Under the pieces are notes generated by a model that did no database searches, had not been told where the DNA came from, and worked only from the letters and a program-made list of their open reading frames with translations. The translations under genes were made by a program, and so were the position numbers. Shown piece after piece: positions 8,577-17,256 of a stretch of 64,000 nt of DNA. How positions within the stretch are numbered: the stretch's first letter is position 1; the number at the start of each line of letters is the position of its first letter. The DNA comes from UBA2991 sp963422605 (GTDB taxonomy: Bacteria > Chloroflexota > Dehalococcoidia > Tepidiformales > Tepidiformaceae), in NCBI GenBank assembly GCA_963422605.2, contig CAXXUF010000002.1, forward strand, positions 1,550,001-1,614,000, given 5' to 3'.

Positions 8577-9422
8577 TCAGCGTTCCGGGGAGGATTCGTC
8601 CGCGGCTCGTGGTTCCCAAAACTCCCGGAACATATACCACTGATCAGGGTACTGGCGGATGAACGCCTCATGCGCATGCATGATCGCCTGCGTGAGCGCC
8701 TGCACGTCTCGGGCCGTGTCTCCGCTCGGCGTGAAGTCGAGGTCGAAGTTCGAGAGCACGTCGATACGGCCCGGCCCTCGCCGCGGGAACGCCACCGCTC
8801 CCACCGCCGCGCCCGTCCGCAGCGCCAGCCGCGCCGGTCCCGCGGGCACCTCCACCACCTCCCCGAAGAAGCGCACGCGCACACCCCCCTCGCTGAGCGG
8901 CCGGTCGATGAGGATGGCCACCATCTCGTTCTGCCGCAGCGCCCGTACGAGCGACAGTCCTGCGCGCTCCATCTTCACGAGGCGCACACCGAGTGCCTCC
9001 CGCCCGTCCACGATCAACGAGTCGAGACGGGCATTGGCGAACGTCTCCCCCACCACCGTCAGGGCGTAGCCGCGCGCGGCCGCGATCGCTGCCCCCAGGT
9101 CCCAGTTGCCGAAGTGCACGGGGGCCACCAGCACCCCCCGCCCACGCGCCAGCGCCCGATCGAGCCCCTCGAACCCCGGCGTCTCCACGCCCACCGCGAG
9201 CCGCTCCTGCGGTGAGAGCCACCCCGCGCCGGCGAACTCCATCGTGTAGCGTCCGTAGTTCGCCAGCGATCGCCGCGCCACCCGCCGCCGCTCCCCCGCC
9301 GTCGCCTCCGGCAGCACGCGCTCGTAGTTGCGCAGCATCGCCCGCCGCCCCCGCGGCCACAGGTAGAAGGCCGCATGCCCCCCGGCCGCCGCTGCCCGGC
9401 AGAGCAGACCCAGCGGCAGCAC
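8577..9422 (-). CDS. LpxL/HtrB-family acyltransferase (first of two)
   Basis: The same family as its downstream neighbour, with the catalytic HX4D motif HFGNWD and a conserved DRPLSEGGVRVRFFGE stretch. It probably adds a fatty acid to a glycolipid on the inner membrane face. GTG 9422 is the first standard start, but the frame is open back to the ino1 stop at 9492, and the intervening codons (LEYAGWRAILALAR) look like a genuine N-terminus of this family. A GAAGGGGG ribosome site lies just ahead of them. A rare start codon, or a start lost by an error, is therefore possible. The two acyltransferases are diverged paralogues. Confidence 0.82.
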   Translation of the reverse strand: MLPLGLLCRAAAAGGHAAFYLWPRGRRAMLRNYERVLPEATAGERRRVARRSLANYGRYTMEFAGAGWLSPQERLAVGVETPGFEGLDRALARGRGVLVAPVHFGNWDLGAAIAAARGYALTVVGETFANARLDSLIVDGREALGVRLVKMERAGLSLVRALRQNEMVAILIDRPLSEGGVRVRFFGEVVEVPAGPARLALRTGAAVGAVAFPRRGPGRIDVLSNFDLDFTPSGDTARDVQALTQAIMHAHEAFIRQYPDQWYMFREFWEPRAADESSPER

Positions 9423-9491
9423 GCGCGCAAGTGCCAGGATCGCGCGCCAGCCAGCGTACTCGAGCGTTCCAGCCCCCTTCGCGCGGGAAGG

Positions 9492-10571
9492 TTACCCCTT
9501 GGCGATGAACGACTCGACCATATCGCGCGCCTCGTCGTCGTGGTATTGCACCGGCGGCGACTTCATGAACCAGGCGCTGGGCGCGAGCAGCGGGCCCTTC
9601 AGCCCGCGGTCGAGCCCCAGCTTCGCGCAGCGGATCGCATCGATCACCACGCCCGCGCTGTTCGGGCTGTCCCAGACCTCGAGCTTCAGCTCCAGGTTCA
9701 GGGGCACGTTCCCGAAGGTTGTGCCTTCCATGCGGATGTGGCACCACTTGCGGTCGTTCAGCCAGGGCACGTAGTCGCTCGGGCCCACATGCACGTCGTC
9801 GGCGGGCAAGTTGTAGTCGATCTGGCTCGTCACTGCTGTCGTCTTCGAGATCTTCTTCGACTCCAGCCGCGAGCGTTCGAGCATGTTGAGGAAGTCGGTA
9901 TTCCCCCCGAAGTTCAGCTGGTACGTCCGGTCCAGGCGCACGCCACGGTCTGCAAACAGCCGCGCCAGCGTGCGGTGCACGATCGTTGCCCCCACCTGGC
10001 TCTTGATGTCGTCGCCCACGATCGGCAGCCCCGCCTCCTCGAAGCGGCGCGGCCAGTAGCCGTTCTCGTCTCGCGCGATGAACACGGGGATGCAGTTGAT
10101 AAAGGCGCAGCCCGCCGCCAGCGTCTGCTCCACGTACCACTTGGTCGCCTCTTCCGAACCCACCGGCAGGTAGTTGATGACTACGTCGATCTCGTTCTCG
10201 CGCAGCAGCTTCACGATGTCGGCTGTGCCCCCCGGAGCCTTCTCGATGACGCCGCCCAGGTACTGCCCCAGCCCGTCGTGCGTCATCCCCCGCTCCACCT
10301 TCACACCCTGCTGCGGCACCTCCGCGAAGCGATACGTGTTGTTCTGGCCCTCGAATACCGCCTCCGAGAGGTCCTTCCCCACCTTGGCCGCGTCGATATC
10401 GATCGCCACCGCCACGTTGATGTCGTTGATGTGATAGCCCCCCACTACGGGGTGCATGATGCCGGGAACCTCGTCCCCCGCCTCGACGTGCCGGTAAAGC
10501 TCCAGCCCCTGCACGAGCGAGGAGGCGCAGTTGCCCACGCCGATGATGGCTACATTAATGCCCAAGGTCAT
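9492..10571 (-). CDS. ino1: Inositol-3-phosphate synthase
   Basis: NAD-dependent conversion of glucose-6-phosphate to 1L-myo-inositol-1-phosphate, the committed step to inositol lipids. At 359 residues it matches the short archaeal/actinobacterial type rather than the ~510-residue eukaryotic one. It shows the Rossmann motif IIGVGNCASSLVQG at the N-terminus and NFGGNTDFLNM plus PLNLELKLEVWDSPNS in the catalytic half. It is the first gene of the six-gene minus-strand lipid operon. The upstream gap (10572-10725) contains a possible TATGGT -10 hexamer on the minus strand. Confidence 0.93.
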   Translation of the reverse strand: MTLGINVAIIGVGNCASSLVQGLELYRHVEAGDEVPGIMHPVVGGYHINDINVAVAIDIDAAKVGKDLSEAVFEGQNNTYRFAEVPQQGVKVERGMTHDGLGQYLGGVIEKAPGGTADIVKLLRENEIDVVINYLPVGSEEATKWYVEQTLAAGCAFINCIPVFIARDENGYWPRRFEEAGLPIVGDDIKSQVGATIVHRTLARLFADRGVRLDRTYQLNFGGNTDFLNMLERSRLESKKISKTTAVTSQIDYNLPADDVHVGPSDYVPWLNDRKWCHIRMEGTTFGNVPLNLELKLEVWDSPNSAGVVIDAIRCAKLGLDRGLKGPLLAPSAWFMKSPPVQYHDDEARDMVESFIAKG

Positions 10572-10725
10572 CCACTCCAGATCGATGGTTCAGTGAGCGC
10601 GGTGCGACCCGCCCAACGGCCACGTTCCCAGACCCCTCAGGCCGCAACGCAGTACTCCACCATACCATGCTCTCTCTGCCGCGCACGATCACGCGCCACC
10701 CCCATCCCGTGAGTGCCGTGAGCGC

Positions 10726-11700
10726 TCAGCGGCTCTGCGCCCACTCCTTCGCGTGGTAGGTGATGATGATGTCTGCGCCCGCGCGCCGGATCGATGTCAG
10801 TGTCTCGTCGATGGCGCGTGCCTCGTCGATCCAGCCGTTCGTCGCCGCCGCTTTCAGCATGCTGTACTCGCCGCTGACGTTGTAGGCCGCGAGGGGCACG
10901 TCCACGGCCTCGCGCATCTGGCGGAGCACGTCGAGGTAGGCGAGCGCCGGTTTCACCATCACGAGGTCGGCGCCTTCCTCGATGTCCGTCAGCACTTCGT
11001 CGCGGGCCATGCGCGCGTTCGCGGGGTCCAGCTGGTAGCCGCGGCGGTCGCCGAATGCGGGCGCGCTGGCGGCGGCCTCGCGGAATGGTCCGTAGAACGC
11101 ACTCGCGAACTTCGCCGCGTAGGAGAGGATCGCGACATCGCCCTGGCCGGAGCCGTCGAGCGCCTCGCGGATGGCGGCCACGCGGCCGTCCATCATGTCG
11201 CTGGGCGCGACGATGTCGCAGCCCGCCTCCGCAAGGCTGACGGCCATGTCCGCGAGTATGGGGAGGCTCGCGTCGTTGTCGATGTCGCCGCCTCGCCCGG
11301 GCACGCCGCAGTGTCCGTGGCTCGTGTACTCGCAGAGGCAGACGTCGCCAATGATGAGCAGATCGGGGTGGGCGTCCTTCAACCGCCGGGCCGCTTCCTG
11401 CACGACGCCGCGTTCGTCGTACGCTGAAGAGCCGCGCTCGTCCTTCGTTGCGGGGATGCCGAAGAGGAGGACGGCGGGCACGCCCGCGCTCTGCAGCACG
11501 CCCGCCTCCGCGGCGAGCGCCTCCAGCCCCAGCCGCGCCTGCCCGGGCATGGCTGCAATGGGTGCGCGCCCGTCGAGCCCCTCCTCCACAAAGAGCGGCG
11601 CCACCAGGTGCGCAGGCGTCAGCTCGGTCTCGCGCACGAGGCCCCGGATCGCTTCCGAGCGGCGCAGCCGCCGGTGCCGCCGGAACTCCAGCCCCTCCAT
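10726..11700 (-). CDS. hemB: Delta-aminolevulinic acid dehydratase (porphobilinogen synthase)
   Basis: Condenses two 5-aminolevulinate molecules to porphobilinogen for haem and sirohaem. 324 residues. Schiff-base lysines lie in SYAAKFASAFYGPF and MVKPALAYLDVL. The zinc-type cysteine cluster CLCEYTSHGHC is present, so this is the Zn-dependent class. I chose ATG 11700 (MEGLEFRRHRRLRR). Longer readings run into the upstream reductase gene, which ends 25 bases away. Adjacency to a sirohaem enzyme makes sense because HemB feeds sirohaem synthesis. Confidence 0.93.
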   Translation of the reverse strand: MEGLEFRRHRRLRRSEAIRGLVRETELTPAHLVAPLFVEEGLDGRAPIAAMPGQARLGLEALAAEAGVLQSAGVPAVLLFGIPATKDERGSSAYDERGVVQEAARRLKDAHPDLLIIGDVCLCEYTSHGHCGVPGRGGDIDNDASLPILADMAVSLAEAGCDIVAPSDMMDGRVAAIREALDGSGQGDVAILSYAAKFASAFYGPFREAAASAPAFGDRRGYQLDPANARMARDEVLTDIEEGADLVMVKPALAYLDVLRQMREAVDVPLAAYNVSGEYSMLKAAATNGWIDEARAIDETLTSIRRAGADIIITYHAKEWAQSR

Positions 11701-11725
11701 CACGCGCGTCCGCCGGGGCCCTGCG

Positions 11726-13507
11726 TCAGACGGCGCACTCGCCCTCACCGCGCTCCAGCACGTAGAGCTCGTACTTCGTCCAGTCGATGAACATCTCGCG
11801 ATTGTCCTCCGAGAACTCCCCGGGAATCGCCAGATCCCGAACCGCCTCCGTGAAACGCTCCTTGCCGGCACGGTCGAAGTAATCGTTAAACTCCTCCCCC
11901 TCGCGCCGTTCGTTCTGATAGAGCTCGATCCAGCGCTGCACGGCGTCGGGTGTGCGTTTCGCCGGCAGGCGCAGCTTGAGCTGCGTGCCGATGCGGAAGC
12001 TGCTGCCGCCGCCCGCGTAGCTGCCCGCGATGAAGGCGTGGTAGGCGGGCAGCTGGTGGCCCTCCACCTTCATGGCGGCACCGTGGAAGCCGATGTTGGC
12101 GAGGTGGTGCTGGCCGCAGCTGTTGGGGCAGCCGCTCATCTTGATATGCAGCTTCGCCACCAGCGGGTCGTCGACCGCCAGCTCCGTCACCCGCTCCTGG
12201 ATGGCGCGGTTGAGCCCCATCGAGCTCGTGATGCCAAGCTTGCAGCTGTCCGTCCCGGGGCAGCTCACCACGTCCGTCACCGTGTCCGCGCCCGCCTCCG
12301 CCAGGTCGAGCGCCGCCAGCCGTGCGTAGACCTCGTAGAGGCTCTCGTCGCGCACCCAGCGCAGCACCAGGTTCTGCTGCACGGTCGTGCGCGCGTTGCC
12401 ACCACAGTACTCGCGCATGATGGCGGCGATGCCGCGGAACTGCCCGGGTGTGAGGTCGCCGCGCGTGATCTTGATCTGTACGGTGCTGAAGCCCTGCTGC
12501 TTCTGCGCCTTCACGTTCGCCGCCACGAACCGGTGGAAGGCGTCCGCGCCGTCCACGGGCTGCTCGTAGGAGTCGCGCCGCGCGGGCGCGCGCTCCGCCT
12601 CGTTGTCGAGGAAGAGCAGGCGCTCGGGGCTGAAGTCGCGCTGCGCCCATTCGCCCGCGAGCTCCTCGTCGACCATCTCCAGGAAGCGATCCACGCCGAT
12701 GCGGTCGATCAGCACCTTGATGCGCGCCATCGCGCGGTTTTTCCGCAGCATATCGGCGGCGTTGAAGATGCGAATAACCGCTTCGCTGACCTTCAGGTAC
12801 TCGTCCACTGGCACGAATTCGCGCACCACGATCGCCTCGCGCGGCATGATCGCGAGCCCACCCCCGCAGACCATGCGGAACCCCCGCACGCCGTCGCGGA
12901 TGCGCGGAATGAAGCCGAGGTCGTGAATGCCCGTGATCGCCACGTCGGTGTCATCGGCGCTGAAGGCGACCTTGAACTTGCGTGGCAGCAGCTGCGTGAG
13001 TGGGTTGCGCAGCCAGAAGCGCGCGAACGCGCCCGCGTACGGCGTCACGTCGAAGAGCTCGCCCGCGGTCACGCCCGCCCACGGGTCAGCGGTGACGTTG
13101 CGCACGGTGTTGCCGCAGGCCTCGCGCGTGGAGAGCCCCGCCTTCGCCAGGAGGCGCAGCACGTCCATCATCTTCAACAGGGGGATGTGGTGGAACTGGA
13201 AGTTCTGGCGTGTGGTGATGTGGCCCTTGCGCAGGGGCGCGAAACGATCCGCGATCTCCGCGAACGCCTCCATCTGCTCCGGCGTCACCCCGCCGAAGGG
13301 GAGCTTCACGCGCGTCATCTGCACGTTTGGCTGGCGCTGGCCGTAGACTCCCTGCTTCAACCGGAAGCCTTGGAAGACCGCCTCGTCTGCGTAGCCGCCC
13401 GCGAGGAAGCGCGTCGCCTCCGTATCGAAGTCGTCGAGCTCTTCGGTCAGGATCGGCAGGATCGTGCCGGGAGCGTTCGTCTGGACAATGGTCTCGACCG
13501 CGCGCAT
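11726..13507 (-). CDS. Ferredoxin-dependent sulfite (or nitrite) reductase, sirohaem / 4Fe-4S
   Basis: 593-residue reductase carrying out a six-electron reduction. Two repeated ferredoxin-type half domains flank sirohaem-binding regions, and the 4Fe-4S/sirohaem cysteines are CPGTDSCKLG and GCPNSCGQHH. The start ATG 13507 has a good ribosome site (GAAAGGA). It diverges from cysH-cysC-sat, which supports assimilatory sulfite reduction over nitrite reduction, but the NirA/Sir families cannot be separated with certainty by eye. hemB follows on the same strand and is probably co-transcribed. Confidence 0.88.
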   Translation of the reverse strand: MRAVETIVQTNAPGTILPILTEELDDFDTEATRFLAGGYADEAVFQGFRLKQGVYGQRQPNVQMTRVKLPFGGVTPEQMEAFAEIADRFAPLRKGHITTRQNFQFHHIPLLKMMDVLRLLAKAGLSTREACGNTVRNVTADPWAGVTAGELFDVTPYAGAFARFWLRNPLTQLLPRKFKVAFSADDTDVAITGIHDLGFIPRIRDGVRGFRMVCGGGLAIMPREAIVVREFVPVDEYLKVSEAVIRIFNAADMLRKNRAMARIKVLIDRIGVDRFLEMVDEELAGEWAQRDFSPERLLFLDNEAERAPARRDSYEQPVDGADAFHRFVAANVKAQKQQGFSTVQIKITRGDLTPGQFRGIAAIMREYCGGNARTTVQQNLVLRWVRDESLYEVYARLAALDLAEAGADTVTDVVSCPGTDSCKLGITSSMGLNRAIQERVTELAVDDPLVAKLHIKMSGCPNSCGQHHLANIGFHGAAMKVEGHQLPAYHAFIAGSYAGGGSSFRIGTQLKLRLPAKRTPDAVQRWIELYQNERREGEEFNDYFDRAGKERFTEAVRDLAIPGEFSEDNREMFIDWTKYELYVLERGEGECAV

Positions 13508-13588
13508 GGGCTGTCCTTTCGCGAGTCGCGGCCCGCGTGGGCGTGCGAGGGGAGGACTGGTAAAACGACTGTAGCATATGGCACGCCG

Positions 13589-13617
13589 TTGCCGGCGACC
13601 CGTATTGTTGATATTGT
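13589..13617 (+). promoter_or_regulatory. Putative sigma-A promoter for the cysH operon
   Basis: TTGCCG (13589-13594) and TATTGT (13612-13617), each with four of six consensus bases, are separated by exactly 17 bases. Transcription would start near 13624, about 29 bases before the GTG chosen for cysH, which supports that later start over the ATG at 13578. Confidence 0.45.
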
Positions 13618-13652
13618 TGAGCGACGAACTCAGCTTTGCCGCGGAGCCCCCT

Positions 13653-14351
13653 GTGACCCTTGCCGACAGGCTCGATGCCGACACGCTCGACGCACTCAAT
13701 GAGCGCTTCGAGGCCGCCAGCCCTCCCGGGATCGTGCGCTGGGCCGTCGAGACGTTCGGCGACGGCCTCTCCATCGGCGCCAGCTTCGGCGGCCCCAGCG
13801 GCATGGCCATCCTCCACATGGCCGCCCGGATCAAGCCGAACGTCCACGTCTTCGTCCTCGATACAGGCTACCTTTTCGAGGAAACGGACCAGACGCGCGA
13901 GCGCGCGACGGACGCGCTCGCGCTCGCGAACGTGCAGGTCTACACGCCGAAGCTGAGCCACGAGGAGCAAGCCGCCGGGCACGGCGCCGCCCTCTGGATG
14001 CGCGACCCCGACCGCTGCTGCGAGATTCGCAAGGTCGAACCCAACCGTCGCGCCCTCGCCGGCAAGGCCGCCTGGATCTCCGGCCTCCGTCGCGACCAGT
14101 CTGACGGCCGCGCGGCGGTCCCCATCGTCGCCTGGAATGACCGCTTCCATGTCGTCAAGCTCAACCCGCTCGCGCGTTGGACCGAGAAGGAGACGTGGGC
14201 CTACATCGTCGAGCACGACATCCCCTACAACCCGCTGCTCGACCAGGGCTACGTGAGCATCGGCTGCTACAACTGCACCGTGCCCGGCAAGCAGGGCCGC
14301 CAGGGCCGCTGGGAGAACTTCGGGAAGGACGAGTGCGGACTGCACACCTGA
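13653..14351 (+). CDS. cysH: Assimilatory APS/PAPS reductase
   Basis: Reduces adenylylsulfate (or PAPS) to sulfite using thioredoxin. 232 residues from GTG 13653. The frame is open from ATG 13578, but the extra 25 residues are hydrophobic, unlike the family, and a likely promoter overlaps them. The N-terminal half has the PP-loop fold with FGGPSG and LDTGYLFEET. The cysteine pattern RCCEIRK, CYNCTVPGK and the catalytic KDECGLH is that of the 4Fe-4S APS-reductase type. First gene of cysH-cysC-sat-transporter. Confidence 0.9.
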   Translation: MTLADRLDADTLDALNERFEAASPPGIVRWAVETFGDGLSIGASFGGPSGMAILHMAARIKPNVHVFVLDTGYLFEETDQTRERATDALALANVQVYTPKLSHEEQAAGHGAALWMRDPDRCCEIRKVEPNRRALAGKAAWISGLRRDQSDGRAAVPIVAWNDRFHVVKLNPLARWTEKETWAYIVEHDIPYNPLLDQGYVSIGCYNCTVPGKQGRQGRWENFGKDECGLHT

Positions 14352-14378
14352 GCCCGCATTCAGGCAGAGCGTTCAGCC

Positions 14379-14396
14379 GGCGGCCGGGAGGCCGCC
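14379..14396 (+). other. GC-rich hairpin between cysH and cysC
   Basis: GGCGGCC - GGGA - GGCCGCC is a perfect 7-bp stem with a GNRA-type tetraloop, 27 bases after the cysH stop and 25 bases before cysC. There is no T-run, so it is not a standard terminator. It could stabilise the upstream message or tune cysC translation. Confidence 0.45.
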
Positions 14397-14421
14397 ACCA
14401 TCGTGTTCGGGAGGAAGACGT

Positions 14422-14976
14422 ATGAACAACCAAGGCTTCGTCATCTGGTTTACGGGGCTCTCCGGCTCCGGCAAGAGCACGCTCGCGGAGGCGCTTGCGC
14501 CCGCCCTGCGCGAGCGCGGGTGCAAGATCGAAATCCTCGATGGCGACATCGTTCGCACGAATCTCTCGAAGGGCCTCGGCTTCAGCAAGGACGATCGCGA
14601 CACCAACATCCGTCGCATCGGCTTCGTCGCCGGCCTCCTTGCGCGCAACGGCGTCGGTGTCATTACCGCCGCCATCTCGCCCTACCGCGCTATCCGCGAC
14701 GAGAACCGCGCGCTCGTCGAAGGCGACGGGGGCACGTTCGTCGAGGTGTATGCCGCCGCCACCGTCGAGCAATGCGAGGCGCGCGATGTGAAGGGCCTCT
14801 ATGCGAAGGCGCGCGCAGGCGAGATCACAGGGTTCACCGGCGTTGACGACCCCTACGAAGAGCCCGCTGCTCCCGAGGTGCGCTGCGAGACCGGCATCGA
14901 TTCGCCTGAGGCGAGCCTCCAGCAGATCATCGACCACCTCGAAGCGCGCGGCCTGCTGCCGGACGTGCGCTCATGA
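14422..14976 (+). CDS. cysC: Adenylylsulfate kinase
   Basis: Phosphorylates APS to PAPS with ATP. 184 residues, starting at ATG 14422 behind GGAGGAA. The Walker A is TGLSGSGKST near residue 10, and the family DGD..R element (EILDGDIVRTNLSKGLGF) and ISPYRAIRDENR follow. It overlaps sat by four bases (ATGA), so the two enzymes are made together. With an iron-sulfur APS-type reductase next door, PAPS may be needed for sulfation instead of, or besides, sulfite production. Confidence 0.94.
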   Translation: MNNQGFVIWFTGLSGSGKSTLAEALAPALRERGCKIEILDGDIVRTNLSKGLGFSKDDRDTNIRRIGFVAGLLARNGVGVITAAISPYRAIRDENRALVEGDGGTFVEVYAAATVEQCEARDVKGLYAKARAGEITGFTGVDDPYEEPAAPEVRCETGIDSPEASLQQIIDHLEARGLLPDVRS

Positions 14977-16133
14977 GCGCCCTCGGCGAGCCCTATGGCG
15001 GTGCCCTCGTCGACCTTGTCGCCAGTGGTGGAGCGGGCGAGGAGCTTGCGCGCGAGGTCGCCGGTCTCCCGACCGTTGAGCTCGACTCGCGCACCACGAG
15101 CGACTTCGAGCTCCTCGCGAACGGCGGCTTCAGCCCGCTCACTGGCTTCATGGGCGAGGCCGAGTACCGGTCCGTCGTCGAGACGATGACGCTCGCCAGC
15201 GGCCTGCCCTGGCCGATCCCCGTGACGCTTGCTGTGCCCGAGTCGCGCGCCGCTGAACTGAGGCCCGGCGTTCGTGCCTCTCTGCGCGACGCGAACGGCC
15301 TCGTCCTTGGCGTCATCGACATCGAGGAGGCTTACCGCCGCGAGAAAACGCACGAGGCCGAGCAGGTATTCCGCACCGCGGACGAGGCCCACCCCGGCGT
15401 CGCCGCCCTCTACGCTTCCGGCGATCTCGTGCTGGGCGGGCCCGTGCGCGCGCTCCGCCTTCCCGACCACGGCGACTTCCCCGACCGCCGTCTCACCCCC
15501 GCCCGGACGCGCGCCGCCTTCGCCGCGCACGGCTGGCGCACCATCGTCGGTTTCCAGACGCGCAACCCCATCCACCGCGCGCACGAGTACCTCATCAAGG
15601 TCGCGCTCGAAGGCGTCGACGGCGCCCTCGTGCATCCGCTTGTGGGCGATACGAAGGACGACGACATCCCCGCGGATGTGCGTATGCGCTGCTACGAGAC
15701 GCTGCTCGAGCGCTACTTCCCCGCGGATCGTGTGCAGCTCTCCGTGCTGCCCGCGGCCATGCGCTACGCCGGCCCGCGCGAGGCGATCTTCCACGCCATC
15801 ATGCGCAAGAACTACGGCTGCACCCACTTCATCGTGGGGCGCGATCACGCCGGCGTGGGGAACTACTACGGCACCTACGATGCCCAGCGCATCTTCGATG
15901 AGATCGATCTCGACGCGCTCGGTATCCAGCCGCTCTTCTTCGAGCACGCCTTCTGGTGCCTGCGCAGCGGCGCCATGGCGACGGCGAAGACGAGCCCTGC
16001 CACGCCCGGGGAGCGCCTCTTCCTCTCCGGCACGAAGGTGCGCGAGATGCTCGCCAACGGCGAGGATCTGCCGGTCGAGTTCACTCGACCCGAGGTCGCT
16101 GCTGTTCTGATGGAGAGCGCCCGGGGCAGCTGA
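14973..16133 (+). CDS. sat: Sulfate adenylyltransferase (ATP sulfurylase)
   Basis: Activates sulfate to APS with ATP. The 386-residue homo-oligomeric (Sat/PUA) type, unrelated to CysDN. Active-site motifs QTRNPIHRAHE and GRDHAGVGN are intact, and the N-terminal PUA-like domain carries NGGFSPLTGFM. Translation is coupled to cysC by an ATGA overlap, and the transporter-like gene begins two bases after its stop. Complete and unremarkable in itself. Confidence 0.95.
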   Translation: MSALGEPYGGALVDLVASGGAGEELAREVAGLPTVELDSRTTSDFELLANGGFSPLTGFMGEAEYRSVVETMTLASGLPWPIPVTLAVPESRAAELRPGVRASLRDANGLVLGVIDIEEAYRREKTHEAEQVFRTADEAHPGVAALYASGDLVLGGPVRALRLPDHGDFPDRRLTPARTRAAFAAHGWRTIVGFQTRNPIHRAHEYLIKVALEGVDGALVHPLVGDTKDDDIPADVRMRCYETLLERYFPADRVQLSVLPAAMRYAGPREAIFHAIMRKNYGCTHFIVGRDHAGVGNYYGTYDAQRIFDEIDLDALGIQPLFFEHAFWCLRSGAMATAKTSPATPGERLFLSGTKVREMLANGEDLPVEFTRPEVAAVLMESARGS

Positions 16134-16134
16134 G

Positions 16135-17256
16135 GTGGAGCAGCGGGCGCGCCCCGTCGCGCGCAGAGACCCGTCCCCCGCCGCTGCTCCGCCCGCGCTC
16201 CGCGGTGCCGGGTGGATCCGCCCGGCCACGCTCGCGCGCATCGCCTGGGGGCTCGCCGGGTTCGTGCTGTTCGTGCTCGCCCTCGAGATCGCGCGGGCGG
16301 GCGCGGGCTCGCTCGCGCCCCTGCTCTCCGACCTCAGCGTGGCTGGCGTGACGAACGGCCTCGGCTTTGGCTGGCTCTTCGCCTGCGTCATGCTCAGCGG
16401 GTCGCCCGTCGCTGCGATCGGCGTCACCTTGCTCTCGGAGGGCGTCTTCCGCGAAGCCGAAGCCTTTGCGGTGATCGCGGGCTCGCGCCTCGGCGCCTCC
16501 TTCATCGTGCTCGCTGTTGGTTTCGCCGCCTACCGCTTCGGGCGGCGCCGCGGCGACGGTCTCGCGATCGGCATCGTCGCCATGCTCGTGACGTTCACGA
16601 CGCAGGGCCCGGCGGTGGCGCTCGGCTTCCTCGCGCTCGAACGCGGCTGGCTCGACGGCCTCAGACCGGCCACGCCCGATGCGCTGCTGAACGGCGCCAG
16701 CGCTTCCTTCGGACCTGTGAGCGATGCGCTCGATGCGGCGCTGCCCGGCCTGCTCGTGTTCGTTGCGGGGGCGGTGGCGCTTCTCCTCGCGTTCGCCGTG
16801 TTTGAGCGCGCCCTGCCGCAGCTCGAAGGAGAGGCTGAGGGCATCCGCCGCCGTCTCGACGTGCTCAACCGCCGCCCGCTGATGTTCCTCATGGGCGTGC
16901 TACTCACGCTCACAACGCTCAGTGTGGCGGTCTCGCTGACGGTGCTCGTGCCTCTTGCCCTGCGCGGCTACATCCGCCGCGAGCATGTCATCCCTTACGT
17001 GCTCGGCGCCAACATCGCGACGTTCGTCGATACGCTCGGGGCGAGCGTCCTCGTGGGTGGCGAGGCCGCGATCGCCGTCGTGCTGGCGCAGGTCGCCTCG
17101 CTCACGGTGGTATCGGGCCTCGTGCTGACCGCCCTCTACAGGCCCTACCGTGCTGCCATCCTTGGCAGCGAGCGCTGGATCGCCGCGCGACCCCGCCGCC
17201 TCGCAGGGTTCCTCGTTGCGATCGTGGCTGTGCCGCTCGTGCTCCTCGTCCTCTAG
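16135..17256 (+). CDS. Polytopic membrane protein, distant Na+/phosphate-cotransporter-like; candidate sulfate transporter
   Basis: 373 residues with about nine hydrophobic segments. Two inverted halves are hinted at by LSGSPVAAIGVTLL and by VLGANIATFVDTLGAS. The latter resembles the GANIGTT repeat of the NaPi-II (PF02690) family, but the QSSS motif is not conserved. GTG 16135 lies directly behind the sat stop, so it is the fourth gene of the sulfate operon. Location suggests sulfate uptake; sequence alone says only an ion-coupled anion carrier. Its stop overlaps the stop of the convergent lipoprotein gene. Confidence 0.6.
   Translation: MEQRARPVARRDPSPAAAPPALRGAGWIRPATLARIAWGLAGFVLFVLALEIARAGAGSLAPLLSDLSVAGVTNGLGFGWLFACVMLSGSPVAAIGVTLLSEGVFREAEAFAVIAGSRLGASFIVLAVGFAAYRFGRRRGDGLAIGIVAMLVTFTTQGPAVALGFLALERGWLDGLRPATPDALLNGASASFGPVSDALDAALPGLLVFVAGAVALLLAFAVFERALPQLEGEAEGIRRRLDVLNRRPLMFLMGVLLTLTTLSVAVSLTVLVPLALRGYIRREHVIPYVLGANIATFVDTLGASVLVGGEAAIAVVLAQVASLTVVSGLVLTALYRPYRAAILGSERWIAARPRRLAGFLVAIVAVPLVLLVL

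Noticed and set aside
11171..13702. 843-codon plus-strand open frame across hemB and the sulfite reductase
   Set aside because: Antisense to two clear genes, very Arg/His-rich, no recognisable domain.
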